Shown here: positions 11,149 to 23,009 of the stretch, piece after piece
How the letters are laid out: every line of letters begins with the position of its first letter
Position numbering within the stretch: the first letter of the stretch is position 1
Source: Grifola frondosa
Taxonomy: Eukaryota > Basidiomycota > Agaricomycetes > Polyporales > Grifolaceae
Assembly (NCBI GenBank): GCA_001683735.1
Contig: LUGG01000025.1
Location: 248,001-312,000, forward strand
Direction of reading: 5' to 3'
Length of the DNA stretch: 64,000 nucleotides
Translations under genes and position numbers: made by a program
Notes under the pieces: generated by a model
Database searches by the model: none
Told to the model about the DNA's origin: nothing
What the model saw: the letters and a program-made list of their open reading frames with translations, nothing else

Positions 11149-12035
11149 CTACAACGACTCAATCCTCCCCGGCCAAAACGCCCCCCCACCCGCATTCTCC
11201 TCATACCACACCCCATCATGCGCCAAAACCACCCTCACCCTCTTATTCCCCTCCACCAACACCCTCACCCTCCCGATATGCTCCTCCGCCGCCTCCCCAT
11301 CCCGATGCGCACACCCCAACACACAATGCCGCGCGATCCGCGCCTCCCCCGTGAGCAGCCGCCGGTCATGCGCGCTGTCCCCCGCCAGGAACACCCACCC
11401 CCGTCCCCCGACGTCCGCGCCAGCACGTTCACGTGCCCCGGGAAGTGTCCCGCCCCAGCGTCCACGACGTACAGGCTCCCGTCCCCGTAGAAGTCGAGCG
11501 CGTGCGCGAACGGGCCTAGCGGCGGCCAACCCACCGGCTCGAGCCACCGCGTGCGGTCCGCGGGCAGCAAGTCTCCCGCGAAGAGCGAGTCCGCGTCTGT
11601 GGGGTAGCCTGGGGCGAGGAACGCGCGCCCGCCTGCGCCCGCGAGGAAGGTCGCGCGGGGGAAGAGCGCGGGGTCGCCCGTATGGTCGAAGTGCAGGTGC
11701 GACAGGCACACGTGCGCGATATCCGTCGCGGGCATCCCGCCGCGCAGGAGCGACGCCGCGGCGTCCTGCGGGACGGAGACCCGGAAGCCCATCTTCTTGA
11801 TGCGCGCGACGTATGCGGGCGGGAGGGTCTCCCAGTCTTTGCGGATCCCGAGGTCGAAGACGAAGGTGTCGTGGTTGGTGGTGTGGCGTAAGAGGAAGGA
11901 GAGCGCGGGGAGGAAGGCTTTCTCGTCGTCTTTTGCTGTGTCTATCACCCATGCGAGTGGGATCTCGATGTGCCCCGCTTCGAGGGCGGATACGTCGCAG
12001 TATGCTTGGTTCTCGACAGGGGGAGGCAGACTCAT
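11149..12035 (-). CDS. Metallo-beta-lactamase-fold hydrolase (lactonase-like)
   Basis: The protein has the MBL fold with two-metal hydrolase motifs in order: HLHFDH at about residues 113-118 from the ATG at 12035, then GHFPGHVNVL (the GHxPGH-type third histidine), LAGDSAHD (bridging aspartate) and a late VLAHD histidine. The GHxPGH form is typical of N-acyl-homoserine-lactone lactonases and related hydrolases; the substrate cannot be told from sequence. The frame breaks after VLARTSG at the C5 run 11405-11409 and resumes as GWVFLAGDSAHDRRLL after one base is restored, giving a complete C-terminus with stop at 11149. All ligands are present across the break. Upstream in-frame ATGs exist at about 12050 and 12080. 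The neighbours do not suggest a pathway. Confidence 0.75.
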
Positions 12036-12539
12036 GGTTTCTGGATTTTTCATAGCGGTTAAGGGTGAGGATAAAGACATCTTTAAGAGGAATCAATCAT
12101 GCTCACCAGCAACCTCGGTAGAGTATACGTTCTGGTCGATGGACAACAAGCAGCAGCGGGGCGAGATCCACTCATAATGACGCAAATAGCACCCCTTCCA
12201 CTGCGGTATTTATAGTGCTTGCGGCCAGAACTGTAAATTGAATACGGACTCGTCCTGCGCCAGTCAGCTGCACACGGTGCATCCTCACCGCAAGACAAAC
12301 CCAAAAGAGATCGCAACTATCAAACCTGCAAACAAGCTCTGGACACACTCGGGCATCCCCGGGCTGACGAGACCACCGCTACATTGACCGTCTCAACTTA
12401 TGCTACACCCGTCCTGTCCGAATCCACCTCCATTACAAAAACACCGTAGCTATAGCATATACTCATCAAAACAATCAGCACAAAACCCGACACCGCCCAT
12501 GTCCATCGCCGCCCCAAAGCAACGTCCACGCACCATCCA

Positions 12540-14007
12540 TCAAGGCACCACAACCCTCCCCTCACCAACCACATCCCCCACACCCTCCGCACCCACCCCA
12601 CAGACCCGCCCATCCTATCAAACACATCCCCAACCGCCTTCACCAGCACCTCGTCCTCAAAACCCTTCACCAGCACCACCCGTCCCTCCATCCGTTCCCC
12701 CACACTCGGCCTCCACCGGTAGCATCAACCTCGGCCGCTTCCCCGGACGGTCCAGCCCCGCTTCCAAGCGAACAGGCGCGGACGGCCCACCCACATCGCG
12801 CACCTCACACAGCCGCACAGCAAGCGCACGCAGCAGTCGCGTCTGCAGCAGCAAAAACACGGGATCGCGCGGCTGGAGCGTGCGGTCCACCGCCGCGCGC
12901 AGCCTCGCCTCCTCCTCCGCGTCGCACGCGCTGAACACCCGCCGCACGCGCACGACCTCGTCCGCGAGGTTCACGAGCTTGGTGTCGCCCGCCCCGGGCT
13001 CTTCGTTGATCTCGGCTGTGAGCAGCGTCCATATGCGCGCTGTGAAGTTTGGGGTGTGATCTTGGGGCTGCGGTGTGGGGAGGCGGACGAGAGAGCGGAG
13101 GGAGGCGGCGATGACGAGGGCTTGTAGAATGTTCTGAGTATATAGAAGGGCTGGACAGTCAAAGAAGAAAGGTGGAGGAGAATGTTCTGTGCCGGAGGAG
13201 TTGTCGATTCCGGTGGTTCCGACGATACCGTCCTTGTGGGTAGAGGACAAGATATAGGGACGGTCGACCCCAGAGCTTGAACCAGTCTGAGAATCCACAA
13301 ACAATTCGGAGCCAATTCCGCAGCCAAGTCCCGGAACATAGATGGCTGGTATTCTGCCAGCCACGACCGCCACGACTCCTCGACTCGCGCAGGCGGCCAC
13401 AAGTCAAGAATGAGCGCCCTCTCCTGCGTCGCCGCCTGTCCGGCATAACAGCTTTCAGCTGTTTCTCGCTCATCTGGCCTAGTGTGAATTGCGATAAATC
13501 CTCCTTCATCAAGTCGGCCAAGTCCAAAAGTGAGCGGACGGTGCTGACGACCACCTCCTCCAAGTGGGAGCTAGTAGACGCCTCGTCCAGATCGCGCACG
13601 AGCCCGTCAATCCGCGCATCACGAACGGGTGCGCACCGCTCGCGCAGACACGCGAGGATCTCCCGGAGGTGCGAGACAGCCAACCGCAATGGAGACGACG
13701 TGGGCGACATCGGCGAAGACAGTGTCACCAAAATCGGGTGACCCGACGGCAACAACGGCTTCAGCGCCACATAGAGATCTTCGTAGAATCTCTGCAGGCG
13801 GGGCAGCTGTGCAGACGGCGCGGGGTTTGAAAGCGTCTCTTTCGCCTGGGGGGTTGGGTTCCTTAGAACTTTGCGAGAGCAGGGGACAGGTGCCGTGCCG
13901 CGCACCTCATCCCAAAATGCTCTGTGGACCAGATCTTGCACGCGGTGCTTGAGAGTGGGGGCTTCCTCGTCGTCCTCGTCTGGTTGAGAACTTGGTGAAG
14001 AGAGCAT
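12540..14007 (-). CDS. TCP11/SOK1 family protein
   Basis: The TCP11 family includes budding-yeast SOK1, a multicopy suppressor of a protein kinase A defect, and sperm TCP11. Matching stretches in order are LKHRVQDLVHRAFWDE, RLQRFYEDLYVALKPLLPSG, HPILVTLSSPMSPTSSPLRL, HLREILACLRERCAPVRDA, ALILDLWPPARVEESWRSWL, FRDLAAELAPNCLWILRLVQ, TQNILQALVIAASLRSLVRL, FTARIWTLLTAEINEEPGAG and RDPVFLLLQTRLLRALAVRL, near the C-terminus GFEDEVLVKAVGDVFDRMGG. Single-base losses are needed near 13440, at the C4 run 13268-13271 and at the C5 run 12575-12579, plus one further frame change near 12700. The end at 12540 assumes the last correction (ending GRVVVP); otherwise the frame stops further on. The exact N-terminus is uncertain. 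Confidence 0.72.
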
Positions 14008-14089
14008 GGAGAGAAGCGACTTGCCCGGGGGAGCACCTTTGCTGGATCAGTAGCCAGAAGGTGAGAGAAGTAGACCTTGTTAAGGACAT

Positions 14090-14605
14090 CTACGAGTTCA
14101 ATTGGGGAACAGTCGGGTTCAGCGAGGAGACAGGGAGGAGTGGAGCAGATATTGGAGGCGGTATCACTATCGAGAGATCGCGCTCTCTGGGATTTGCTGA
14201 TCGAATATCTTCATTGGAAGTGTTTGCAGAGCCGGGGAGATTCTGAGATAAGTTTTCATGCGTGCGTGTCTCTTGAGGATGCTCCAATGACTGCCGTAAA
14301 CTCTCTAATAAAGCATCGTTCTCCTCTGTTTCTTCCCATAGCCCTCTGCGACCAGGTTATCGAAATCACGCCGCAAGACATCCCACTGAACCTGTTGCGA
14401 TGCGCCGTCCTTGAGATGAGATAGGACTTCCTGCAATAACGAAGAGTCAGGGTTCTCCTTGATCTTCTGCTCTAGCTTCGATGTCAACGATGGCATTGCA
14501 TGAGAAGAGACGAGGCCAATCCTGAGGGAGATGAGATGGAAACGCTCGAGTGCTCGAGGCAGGGGAAAGGTCGTTTCATCTCCGATCGAAATCAAAATTC
14601 ATCAT
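14090..14605 (-). CDS. Conserved-looking hypothetical protein
   Basis: The coding strand reads MMNFDFDR, then ETTFPLPRALERFHLISLRI, a helical segment (LTSKLEQKIKENPDSSLLQE, VLRRDFDNLVAEG) and, after restoring one base in the ccc run 14342-14344, LWEETEENDALLESLRQSLE followed by a polar proline-rich tail ending at 14090. A second single-base loss near 14585 would join the ATG pair at 14600-14605 to the rest. Helical and charged composition suggests a small coiled-coil or scaffold protein. I do not recognise the family; a kinetochore or chromosome-segregation subunit crossed my mind but has no motif support. Confidence 0.45.
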
Positions 14606-15016
14606 AATTGTGGCTAAGACTACATCTGTGGCACGCTCGCACGAGCAGGGCTCAAGAACACTCAAGAGCATATAGAAAGCAATATCTCAGGATGCTGGCA
14701 TGGGGTTTAAGATTCTGTGCACACTGGAGCGTTGAATCAATGTGCAGGTTCCACGGCTGCCATTTCATACGAGGGGGAGGCGTCCGTCGCGAAGCGAGAA
14801 CACGAACAGCCCCGGTGGTGCGCCATCGACGACCTTGGTATCAAGCTGCGATAAGGCACCCAAGGTCGGGCACTGGAGCCTGCTATGGTAATGCAAATCC
14901 ACCCACCAAATACGTCAGAATCTGTGGAATGCCGCAATAGTAATGAGGACTCTCCGGACGATGACTACGCACATGAGATTGGTTCAGCCGATAGACGACG
15001 CTGACTTGAAATAATA

Positions 15017-15708
15017 TTATGTTTCGGATGCTGATTGTTTGCTTTCGGAGCTGTCAGCGACATTAGTGGTGGAACTGCGGTCAGTTTGTGGATTTGTACC
15101 TTCGTCGATAGACGGTAGAGCCCCAGACGGGATTGGTGATGTTTCCACGCAAACTTCGCGTGTACCATGTGCAATCCCTGGTACACTAAGTATGGTGCTC
15201 TGTCCCATGTTTGACCTGCGCCTCGCTTCTGCTTTCTGAAACTGAAGGTAGCAACATCAGCGGTCAGTCCGAAAATCAAATATTGGACATACAATGATTG
15301 CGGCTCTGATAGCTTTCGCTTCAGTATAAAGAGAAGAGAGTCTGCAGGAAAGCCCCTGCACATCTCCAGACACTGTCTCCATATTGTGATCGCCGCATGG
15401 GCTCGCACGGAAAGGGTATCCGTGCGACTTGTGAGACTGCGCCGACATGTATTGGAAGAAGTCAACACCATATCGATCGCCAAGCGACTTGAGCCATACC
15501 GGGACAACCGGAGGGATATTAGATCAACGAAGTCCTTGTCCAGGGTACCTTCTTCCACTGTTGCATGGAGCAATGTGTGGATCTGGCCCATGGCCTTCTC
15601 GAGCACTTCTACCTTCGTTGAAGGGAGGTGCCTTTCGATCAGGGCAAGGACTAGCCCGATTATACCAAGTATTCCTGTAAAGAGGTCAAACAGTTCTAAT
15701 CCAATCAT
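15017..15708 (-). CDS. Agaricomycete hypothetical membrane-anchored protein
   Basis: The N-terminus has one hydrophobic segment (about residues 4-24, LFDLFTGILGIIGLVLALIE), then a helical region (EVLEKAMGQIHTLLHATVEE, WRQCLEMCRG) continuing as LSCRLSSLYTEAKAIRAAI after one base is restored in the C4 run 15353-15356. An intron (gtatgt...ttcag, about 15242-15292) leads to FQKAEARRRSNMGQS and a Ser/Thr-rich tail ending SKQSASET. The pattern of an N-terminal hydrophobic stretch, a helical middle and a disordered tail recurs in uncharacterised mushroom proteins. No function can be assigned. Confidence 0.5.
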
Positions 15709-16689
15709 GTGGACAACTTGAGAATACTGGACAATGGGAGCGAATCCGGATAATACGTTGACAATGAAAGACGGAGATTGCTTATGCTTGGAGAGTGGGG
15801 ACGGGAATACGAGGCACCGCCCTCATTTTCACTGATTTTGTGAAGGATTTCGGATGTCAGTGCCGAATTTCGACAGCTATGAGAATATAAATCCTGGCCT
15901 ATGCTGACCGTGCACTGCAGAGCTTACGAATTGTTGGAACTTAACCTAAACGAGCTGCGCATCAGCATTCAGAAAGCTCCTTTTTAGACAGCATGTGGAA
16001 ATGAAAGATGATTGGCCTTCGGTGCATTAAACATAAAGACGAGGTGTTGGCAGCTCTTAGTCTTCCCGCTAATAAGTTTAAACACTCATTCAACATCAAT
16101 GTCTTAAGGAAGAGGAAATACATGCCCACCATATATACGGAAACGTAGCAAGATCTGAGCCCAGGATAGGAACGCGCTGAGTGCCGACGACGGGTCGGCT
16201 TTCTAATCGTTTCCGACTAACAAATCGCAAAAACCCGCCATAAGCTGTGATTTTATGACAGAACGTTGCCCCAACACGACCCTGTGGCGTCGATGCACCA
16301 ATCAAGCCGCATAGCTGATAGAGCGGACGGTTCTGAGGCGGTACGAAACCTATGCTGAGAGGTCTCACGTATACGTGCACCAAGTTCCGCGGCGCTCAAG
16401 ATTGCTATCTACAACAGAGCTGCAACGGGTAAGCACCGAAAGCTGAGCAAATGGGAGACAAACTCACATGCATCACCGGGACCATGAGCCATTTGTTTGT
16501 TTGCGGTGGCAAGGGATCATTTCAAACATACTCACGGCGTCCTGTTACTTATACGCTGAATTAACGGAGCGGATTGACTTCCACACAATCATCCGTCCTA
16601 TATTATAACGTCATTAGTACGTGTAACAAAGAGTTCTACGATACCTCAAATCTATCCGGTCAAAGCATAGCACCAAGGTCCTATTCCCG
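15709..16689. other. Intergenic, about 1 kb, no supported gene
   Basis: One open frame of 95 codons lies on the minus strand at 16096-16383 but has no recognisable motif, no clear splice partners and no bias that sets it apart. I see no other feature. The stretch would hold the promoter of the minus-strand gene ending at 15708. Confidence 0.5.
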
Positions 16690-18651
16690 CTAGACTTTGC
16701 CTCCGCTACTTCCCCAAGCTCCAAACTCCTCATCATCTACGAAAGCCGCACTATCTGGGCGCGCAAGCGTCGCATCGGAAGAAGTTGATTCCCGATGTCC
16801 GTCTTCGTCGTCGTCGTGTCCTCCCATCATGTGCTCATTCTCGCCTTCTCCGCCTTTGGCACTGATGCGGCCTGCTCCTGAGTGCCGCCGTTGGAGAACA
16901 GCACGGTCACCTTCCTCTTCCTCATCGCTTGCATCTCCCAGTTGCCAGACAATCTCCTCGCTTTCTCCCTCCTCAACATCTCTCAAAGCCTCCTCCTCGT
17001 CGCCAACTGCACCCTTCTTACCTGTCCCGCGTTTACCCCGTGCAGAAAGTGGTACATGGGTAGTAGCTGGCCCTTTCGTATCCGGCTTCTTGTACGTGAG
17101 CAAGACGACTCCAGAGACGAGCACTATCATGGACACAAATATGAGGAAGAGTGTCCACGACGCGTATGCATCAACTTCATCATTGAAGATCTATACGTCA
17201 GGTCAGGCATGGACAGAAATTTCAGAAGTCAAATGAATTACCAAGGAGTCAAGGAACCTGAGAATTGACAAAGATATATTTAACTGATAGCGAAGAAAAA
17301 AAGATGTAAGGACATACCCTACTCCAGTATAGACGCCGTAAAAGACTGGCACTACTAGCGTTGAGTCGTATACCTTGAGACCACGATTCAAGCATATTAT
17401 TTGAGCAACAGCGGTGACAGCCAGTAGGATGAAAGTGAATATCGCCGAGGCATGCCCGAATTGATTGCCCGTGTTCTCGTGCGACAGACTACCTGAGATG
17501 AGCTTCACGCTGTGTATCATAGTCAATGGTTAGTCATTGAGACATGTCAACATGCAAGCGGGCTTACGTGGCTTTGGCGAACACCAGACATCCGCCGGCC
17601 AAACTGCCACCGCAGCAAGCCCATCCGATACCGAGTGTCCATGCAATTCTCTTGTCGTCGTGGGGGCCATCCACATCTCTAGCCGCTCTCTTATCCACAT
17701 CAGCACGTTATCCCAGAAACCGACAACCCTGGCGATCAAATTGGCAGGAGCAGCACTGTTGCTCGTTCGTGCGCGAGCCGTAGTGAAAGGCTCCGCCGTC
17801 AGGTCAGAACGAGATGAAAGGACAAGATCCAGTTGAGATGTGAAGATATAGAGGAAAATGACAGAAAAGGCCATGAAGAAGAAAAACGCAAGCCAGTTGC
17901 CACGAGTCCAGAGGTATGTGAGATGCGCGGCATTTGTCTCAGTCCCAAGTCCGCTATTTATGGAGCCGAACGCGACTATCCCGATAACTCCTACGATGAC
18001 TATAACCGTTCCCTGTGGTCGAAGATGGCCGGTTTGTGAACATGAAGATAGTCGTGTGAGCAATGACGTACATATATATCATGTTTCGTGACGGGAGTGT
18101 TCACGAGGAACTTCGCAAACAGGAAGTTGAAGATGAGAGATGTTGACCCAAGCGGTGCAACGTATTCTAAACCAAAGTGAGTTCACAGTGATAGAGAGAT
18201 TGTTTGATGTCAAACCTGCTCGCATGTATTCGAGGGCCAGTGTACTTCCAATTAGCTGAGACAAACTGCAAAAGTTGTTCACACAGTAATCAACACATTG
18301 GATGTACCCCGCTCACATGTAAAGTATCATTCCGAGTAACCACAACGGTCGTAACCAATCTCTCCGGCGTGCAGCTTTGGGTATTGCGCTCGTACGAACC
18401 TGTTAGAGAGCTTAGCAGTGCTGGCCTGTCCCATCTCTTTCTCTACTCACATGGTCTAACTTCGTTAAATTCAAACCAGCAGCATTAAGAATAGAGGCCA
18501 ATGTTACGATAGTGAGTCCGATGATAAATGCCACAACTGGACTGGCATGGTGGGCGGGTACTGGATCGTCCAATACAAATTCGGGAATGGGACTTGGCGA
18601 AGGAGATGCAATCGCTTCTGTGGCTGTGGTCACGAGCGTAGATGTGTCCAT
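16690..18651 (-). CDS. NIPA-type magnesium transporter (DUF803)
   Basis: This is a multi-pass membrane transporter of the NIPA/DUF803 family, whose animal members carry Mg2+. Family stretches are ILNAAGLNLTKLDHV at the end of exon 1, QLIGSTLALEYMRAEYVAPL and GSTSLIFNFLFAKFLV across an exon border, VIVGVIGIVAFGSINSGL, IAWTLGIGWACCGGSLAG, FTFILLAVTAVAQIICLNRG, VPVFYGVYTGVGYVLTSFFL and the last membrane segment SMIVLVSGVVLLTYKK, followed by a long acidic cytosolic tail. The start at 18651 gives MDTSTLVTTATEA. At least six short introns are present. One base is missing from the C5 (plus-strand G5) run 17662-17666 between MWMAP and DDKRIAW. Confidence 0.85.
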
Positions 18652-19457
18652 TCACAACCAGTTGGAGAGGAAAGCGTCGAGAGCGTCGAGGTCAAAATGC
18701 AAGTTCTGTCAAAGGTGCTGTGTATGGACTTGACTACGACTTCACAGTGAGAGCGCTAGTAGCTGACTGTGTGTCGGATCAAAATCGGAACGTAAAAATA
18801 TACAGTCATCAACCGGTCCTTTAAACACCACCAGTGCTTGAAACACTTTTGTGCTCGAATTATCAAAAATTTGAGACATCTTCTCATCTAAAAGATTATT
18901 TTATTGAACTGAGATGCTCCTGACGAAGAGATTAGACTAGGTAGGGAGGTGTAAAGTGCTCTGGAAGTGTAGATATAACAATTCCATTTTGAGGATATAG
19001 CGGTGACTCGGGTCTTGCCCCATTTCCGGTCGTTGAAACACCCGTATTTTTGAGATTGTGCAATCAGTTTCTCATGTATTCTCCCCAAAATTTGAGAGAA
19101 CATTGCTTAAATGTATTAAAAGCACTACTGAAACAACAAATAAGCTGGGTTGCATTTTGCATGAGCGAGTGCCAAAACTTGATTTGGGCGTTTCAAGGAC
19201 CGGTTGATAACTGTATAAGCGTGCGTCGCGTTGTACTTATGATGGTGCTAGTGAACTATATACTGAAATTGAAGACTCCTCTTGTATCCCATCAATTATT
19301 CTTACACTCTTTTGAAAGGAAGAGCAGAAAATCTCACCTGTGAGTCGTGTAAAATGAATATTCGGGATATGAATAAATTTAATCTCCGATTTCAGTCAAG
19401 TTGGTAATCGAGCTTGGGTTCGAACGACTTCACCGTTGTACATACTCAGTTTGAAGA
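18652..19457. other. Intergenic, no gene seen
   Basis: This is a divergent promoter region between the NIPA gene (-) and the DUF262 gene (+). It is AT-rich around 18790-19120, with no supported reading frame. Confidence 0.5.
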
Positions 19458-21256
19458 ATGTCGGATAAAGACTTCGACGAGCTACAATCTGACCTTGACG
19501 ATTATGACGATGATGGATTTCACATCGGTGACCGCTTGGATCCTCCTCAGGCCCGTCTCTACTCTACTCAGGACTTACACAGTAAGCTGCGCATTATAAC
19601 CTGTATAGTGGACGGTGCTTAACACATCTATAGCCCTCATCCATGAAGGAGTTATAGACCTATGTCCCCCCTACCAAAGAGGTATGTACGCCCGTAGCCT
19701 CTTCATGGACACTTGTGCGGCTGAACTAACTAATCTTGGGGTGTTTGAAGATATTGTCTGGACGGAAGCGAAGCAGGTCAAACTTTTGGACTCTTTATTT
19801 CGCAATTTCTATGTTCCCCCTGTTGTGTTCGCTGTGTACAAGGACGAGGATGGCGAAGAAGTGAGGAAATGTGTGGACGGGAAGCAGAGGTTAACGTCGA
19901 TTCAAAAGTTCTTTGATGGACAGGTACGTCCTTATGCGCGTGGTTGGTCGTGATTTCCGCATTTCATCGGAGTATTCGCCATCTGCATACTACCTTATCC
20001 CCAACGGAGATTCAGGCACCATGGTCCAGCTGAGCAGGATGCGTCAAGTATAATCATCGCAGAGTCTATGCAGACATACATTACTTGATGCGGCAGTCTT
20101 GTGCATATCACTCAAACTCGTACTCATCTTCTGCCACGTCTGACTATCACAGATCCCTTGTGCGTGGTGTCTGTTGAACATATGCCAATGTGTTTAATGA
20201 CCGCCAACCAGACAGAGACCCAAAGAACAGAAGACATTTTGGTTTACGGTTTCCGAAACTCAAAGGTCGACCCGAGCGGAAGTACCGGAGCACTGGAAGC
20301 GGGATTTCGCTTCGAAGCAGATCACATGCGGTAAGCAGACCTGACCTGAGGATATCTTTCAGACAGCGTCTCACTGCTGTCACCATGCAGTTGAGTATCA
20401 CAATCTCAACAGAGGCTTTGAGCGTGACATCTTCCAGCGAGTTCAGCTTGGCATGCCACTCACTGCGGCAGGTTAGTGGCTGATATGATAACTGATGCTC
20501 TCGCATGAGCTCACGCCTCGTTCGTCAACAGAAAAACTACAGGCCATTGCTTCCCCTTGGGCCGAGTTCATTTCTGACCTAGATGCTCGCTTCGTATGCA
20601 GCGATGACGGGCTTACGACAGTCATCGATGTCGACATGAAGCGTGGGCGCAACTTCCAGTCCCTAGCACAGCTCGTCTACTGCTGTGATGGCTACCCAGA
20701 ACAACTCGTACCTACTCCGCAGAAGATGGAGCAATGGATCTTAAATATGAACCCCCCTATACAAACTTTCAAGACAGCGATTTATGACATCCTCACTGCA
20801 TTTTGGCACATTGCCGCCACCCCGGAACTGAATGTTGGTTTTACCAAGATTCAGAAGCGAGTAGCCCCAATCGAGTTTGTTTTCATTGGTTCGTCTCACT
20901 GCGATACAGCATCTAAGATTTATGAGGCGCTAAAGTGATGCTTTGCTGCAGGTGTCCTCCTGTATGTGATGCGCGATGCTTCGCACGAAGACCGGGCTCG
21001 AGAAATCTATGAAATGCGGAAGGATATCAGGAAAAAATACCCTGACATTCGAACTCGCGGAGATATCGTGAAATCACTGTGGACTTTCATTGACAAGCTG
21101 ACTACGCGGCAGGTGGAAGGTGGAACAACAAGTGACTTGTATGGCAAGAAGAAGCGCAGAAAGACAAGAGACTATGATAGCGACGAGGAGATTGCGGACG
21201 AATACCGTCCATCATCTGCGAAACAGTACAGCAAGCGGCCAAAGGGGAGAAGATGA
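19458..21256 (+). CDS. DUF262 domain protein (GmrSD/ParB-like fold), eukaryotic
   Basis: DUF262 is best known from bacterial GmrSD-type modification-dependent restriction systems and related nucleases; in fungi its role is not established. The two hallmark motifs are present: CPPYQRDIVW (YQR...W) and KCVDGKQRLTSIQKFF (the DGQQR-type motif, here DGKQR). Also conserved are SLFRNFYVPPVVFAVY, WKRDFASKQITCVEYHNL and ERDIFQRVQLGMPLTAAEKL. The C-terminus is basic and low-complexity (KKKRRKTRDYDSDEE, SKRPKGRR), consistent with nuclear localisation. Exons: 19458-19581, 19634-19681, 19751-19923, 20153-20159, 20212-20330, 20391-20471, 20532-20888, 20952-21256. The fourth exon is 7 nt. One T is missing from the run 20237-20240 (RRHF then WFTVSETQRS). 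No nuclease domain follows, so it may be a stand-alone NTP-binding or regulatory protein. Confidence 0.78.
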
Positions 21257-21340
21257 GCGGGAGTCATCTGTCAGATGTCGGTATGGAATGTCTCGGGCAC
21301 AGGATAAGTATCGTACTGTTGACTATATATTCTTGGAAGA

Positions 21341-22821
21341 CTACCCGTTGTATTTCGCTCGCGCAGTATACCATATGCCCTCGGTATCCGTGATCGCTCT
21401 CGCATACTTTAGTAACAATTTATCTCGTTCTTTCGAGTTGACAACAATATCTGCGAGGAATGGTGAGATTTCTTCTGCTTTCCATCGCGCACGAGTGAGG
21501 AAGAGATCGGTGAAACGCGTTGCAGGGTCAACAGGGAGAGACGATGAAGGGAAATATGTAAGCATGTGGGTTGGTGGTTCTGTCAGGTAGGATGGATTTG
21601 ACAAATAGTTGCCCTGTGAACGTGCAGGTCAGGGCAGAATAGTTCTGAGGCAGCGCGCATGCTTGCATACCGAAAGAAGATTAAGAGAGACCCTCGCTTC
21701 GAAGGTATCTCCAACGGTCTTGCGCCACTTGCCCAAGAAATCATCCTGTGCAATTGGTTCATCCTGCGATTTAATTGATCCATCTGTTGTGAGTGATACT
21801 TCGCTGATAGCTGGCCAAAGCTCACCTTGTAAGTGCGAAGTATTCCTACACCAACACCTTTCACGACGTCGTCCACATCCATCTTCCACTTTCCGTCTGA
21901 CACTTGTCCGAACCAGCCCATCACCTGCGTCGAAACGCTTTTCTTAATATCATGGTCATCTTCAAGAGCCGACGCAAGTTCTTTGATATCTGCAGCATCA
22001 TGGGGGAGAGATAGAGAGACGAGGTAGTTAAGGAGGAGCTCCAGGATCGTGTTCAGATGTGATGGAGCTATTGGTCGGAGTTCCCCTTGAAACATACCCA
22101 ATCGCTGTCAGAAAGCAGGAGAACATCAAATATTATTACATACCATCTAGCACGAGCACCCGTCGAGCTCTGAGGCCTTCATGTAATTCAATATCACTCG
22201 CCTGCAGGGTCTCTCGCGCATCTTCATAAGAGAACTTCTGGCGTTTCCTCTGTGAAGGAGTTGTATATATGCTATGTAGCCACTGTAGAAAAGTGACGCG
22301 ATTGATAGCTCACCGGTCTTGCATTCTCTGCATCACTTGACACGTCCTCTTCATCTTCGTCCTCATCCTCGTGTCCTTCATCGTACTCCCTACCCCGTAG
22401 GAGGCCATTCAGCCTATGCAGCCGTGGAACAGAGGGGACGAGTTCGAGAATTTCATTCAGTTGGTCGCGTATGACCACCACGTCCTCGCCGTTCTGTCTG
22501 TCCGCGGCCGCGCCAACAGCAGGAGGGGTGACAACGAGAACGGAATTGGACAGGACCACGGAGCGAATGGTGTACGTCTTGTCCAAAGTACACAGAACGG
22601 CATCTTCTTCGCTCTGCCCCTTAATATTCAAGCTGCGGAAAGCACGCATGAACACTGTCATCCACAACTGTATGCGCATGGCTCGGTGAGGTATACCTTA
22701 GACATTCTCCGTCACCTGTCGATTCTATGAGCTTGCATAGCTCAGGCGGCAGTGCCATGAGTTTGAACGCCCCTGTATCCGACGAGGGATTAAATGAAAA
22801 TGTGAGATCGTATTCTTCCAT
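21341..22821 (-). CDS. DCC1: Sister chromatid cohesion protein Dcc1
   Basis: Dcc1 joins Ctf8 and Ctf18 in the alternative RFC clamp loader that acts on PCNA and supports sister-chromatid cohesion and replication checkpoint signalling. Exon 1 starts at 22821 (MEEYDLTFSFNPSSDTGAFK, LMALPPELCKLIES). Following exons give LNIKGQSEEDAVLCTLDKTY and TIRSVVLSNSVLVVTPP, the acidic loop GHEDEDEDEEDVSSD, GELRPIAPSHLNTILELLLN, VSTQVMGWFGQVSDG, LWPAISEVSLTTDG and FLGKWRKTVGDTFEARVSLN, ending with the Dcc1 C-terminal winged-helix part (RWKAEEISPFLADIVVN, KERDKLLLKYARAI). Length and order match the family. Three ACGCGT boxes lie within about 65 bp upstream of the ATG. Confidence 0.87.
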
Positions 22822-22858
22822 AGCAGAGGAGTCGAGTCGACTGGAAACACGATCGTTC

Positions 22859-22883
22859 ACGCGTCAGACGCGTCCCGACGCGT
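22859..22883. promoter_or_regulatory. Cluster of three ACGCGT (MluI cell-cycle box) motifs upstream of DCC1
   Basis: Perfect ACGCGT hexamers occur at 22859-22864, 22868-22873 and 22878-22883, spaced 9-10 bp and 38-62 bp upstream of the DCC1 ATG. In yeasts this box binds MBF and drives G1/S transcription of replication genes. The site matches its downstream gene in function; binding here is inferred. Confidence 0.6.
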
Positions 22884-23009
22884 GAAATTGCGCGTGACGC
22901 ATGCGACAACGCGCTCAGTCACGTACGTGACATATTTTCGATTTGTCGTTTCATTATGAGACAGCAAGAAAGAGTCTATATATCCGCAATAAATTATGCT
23001 AGCATATAC

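Noticed and set aside
19400..19440. Sequence ggttcgaacga, resembling a tRNA B box
   Set aside because: No matching A box, acceptor stem or cloverleaf can be drawn around it.
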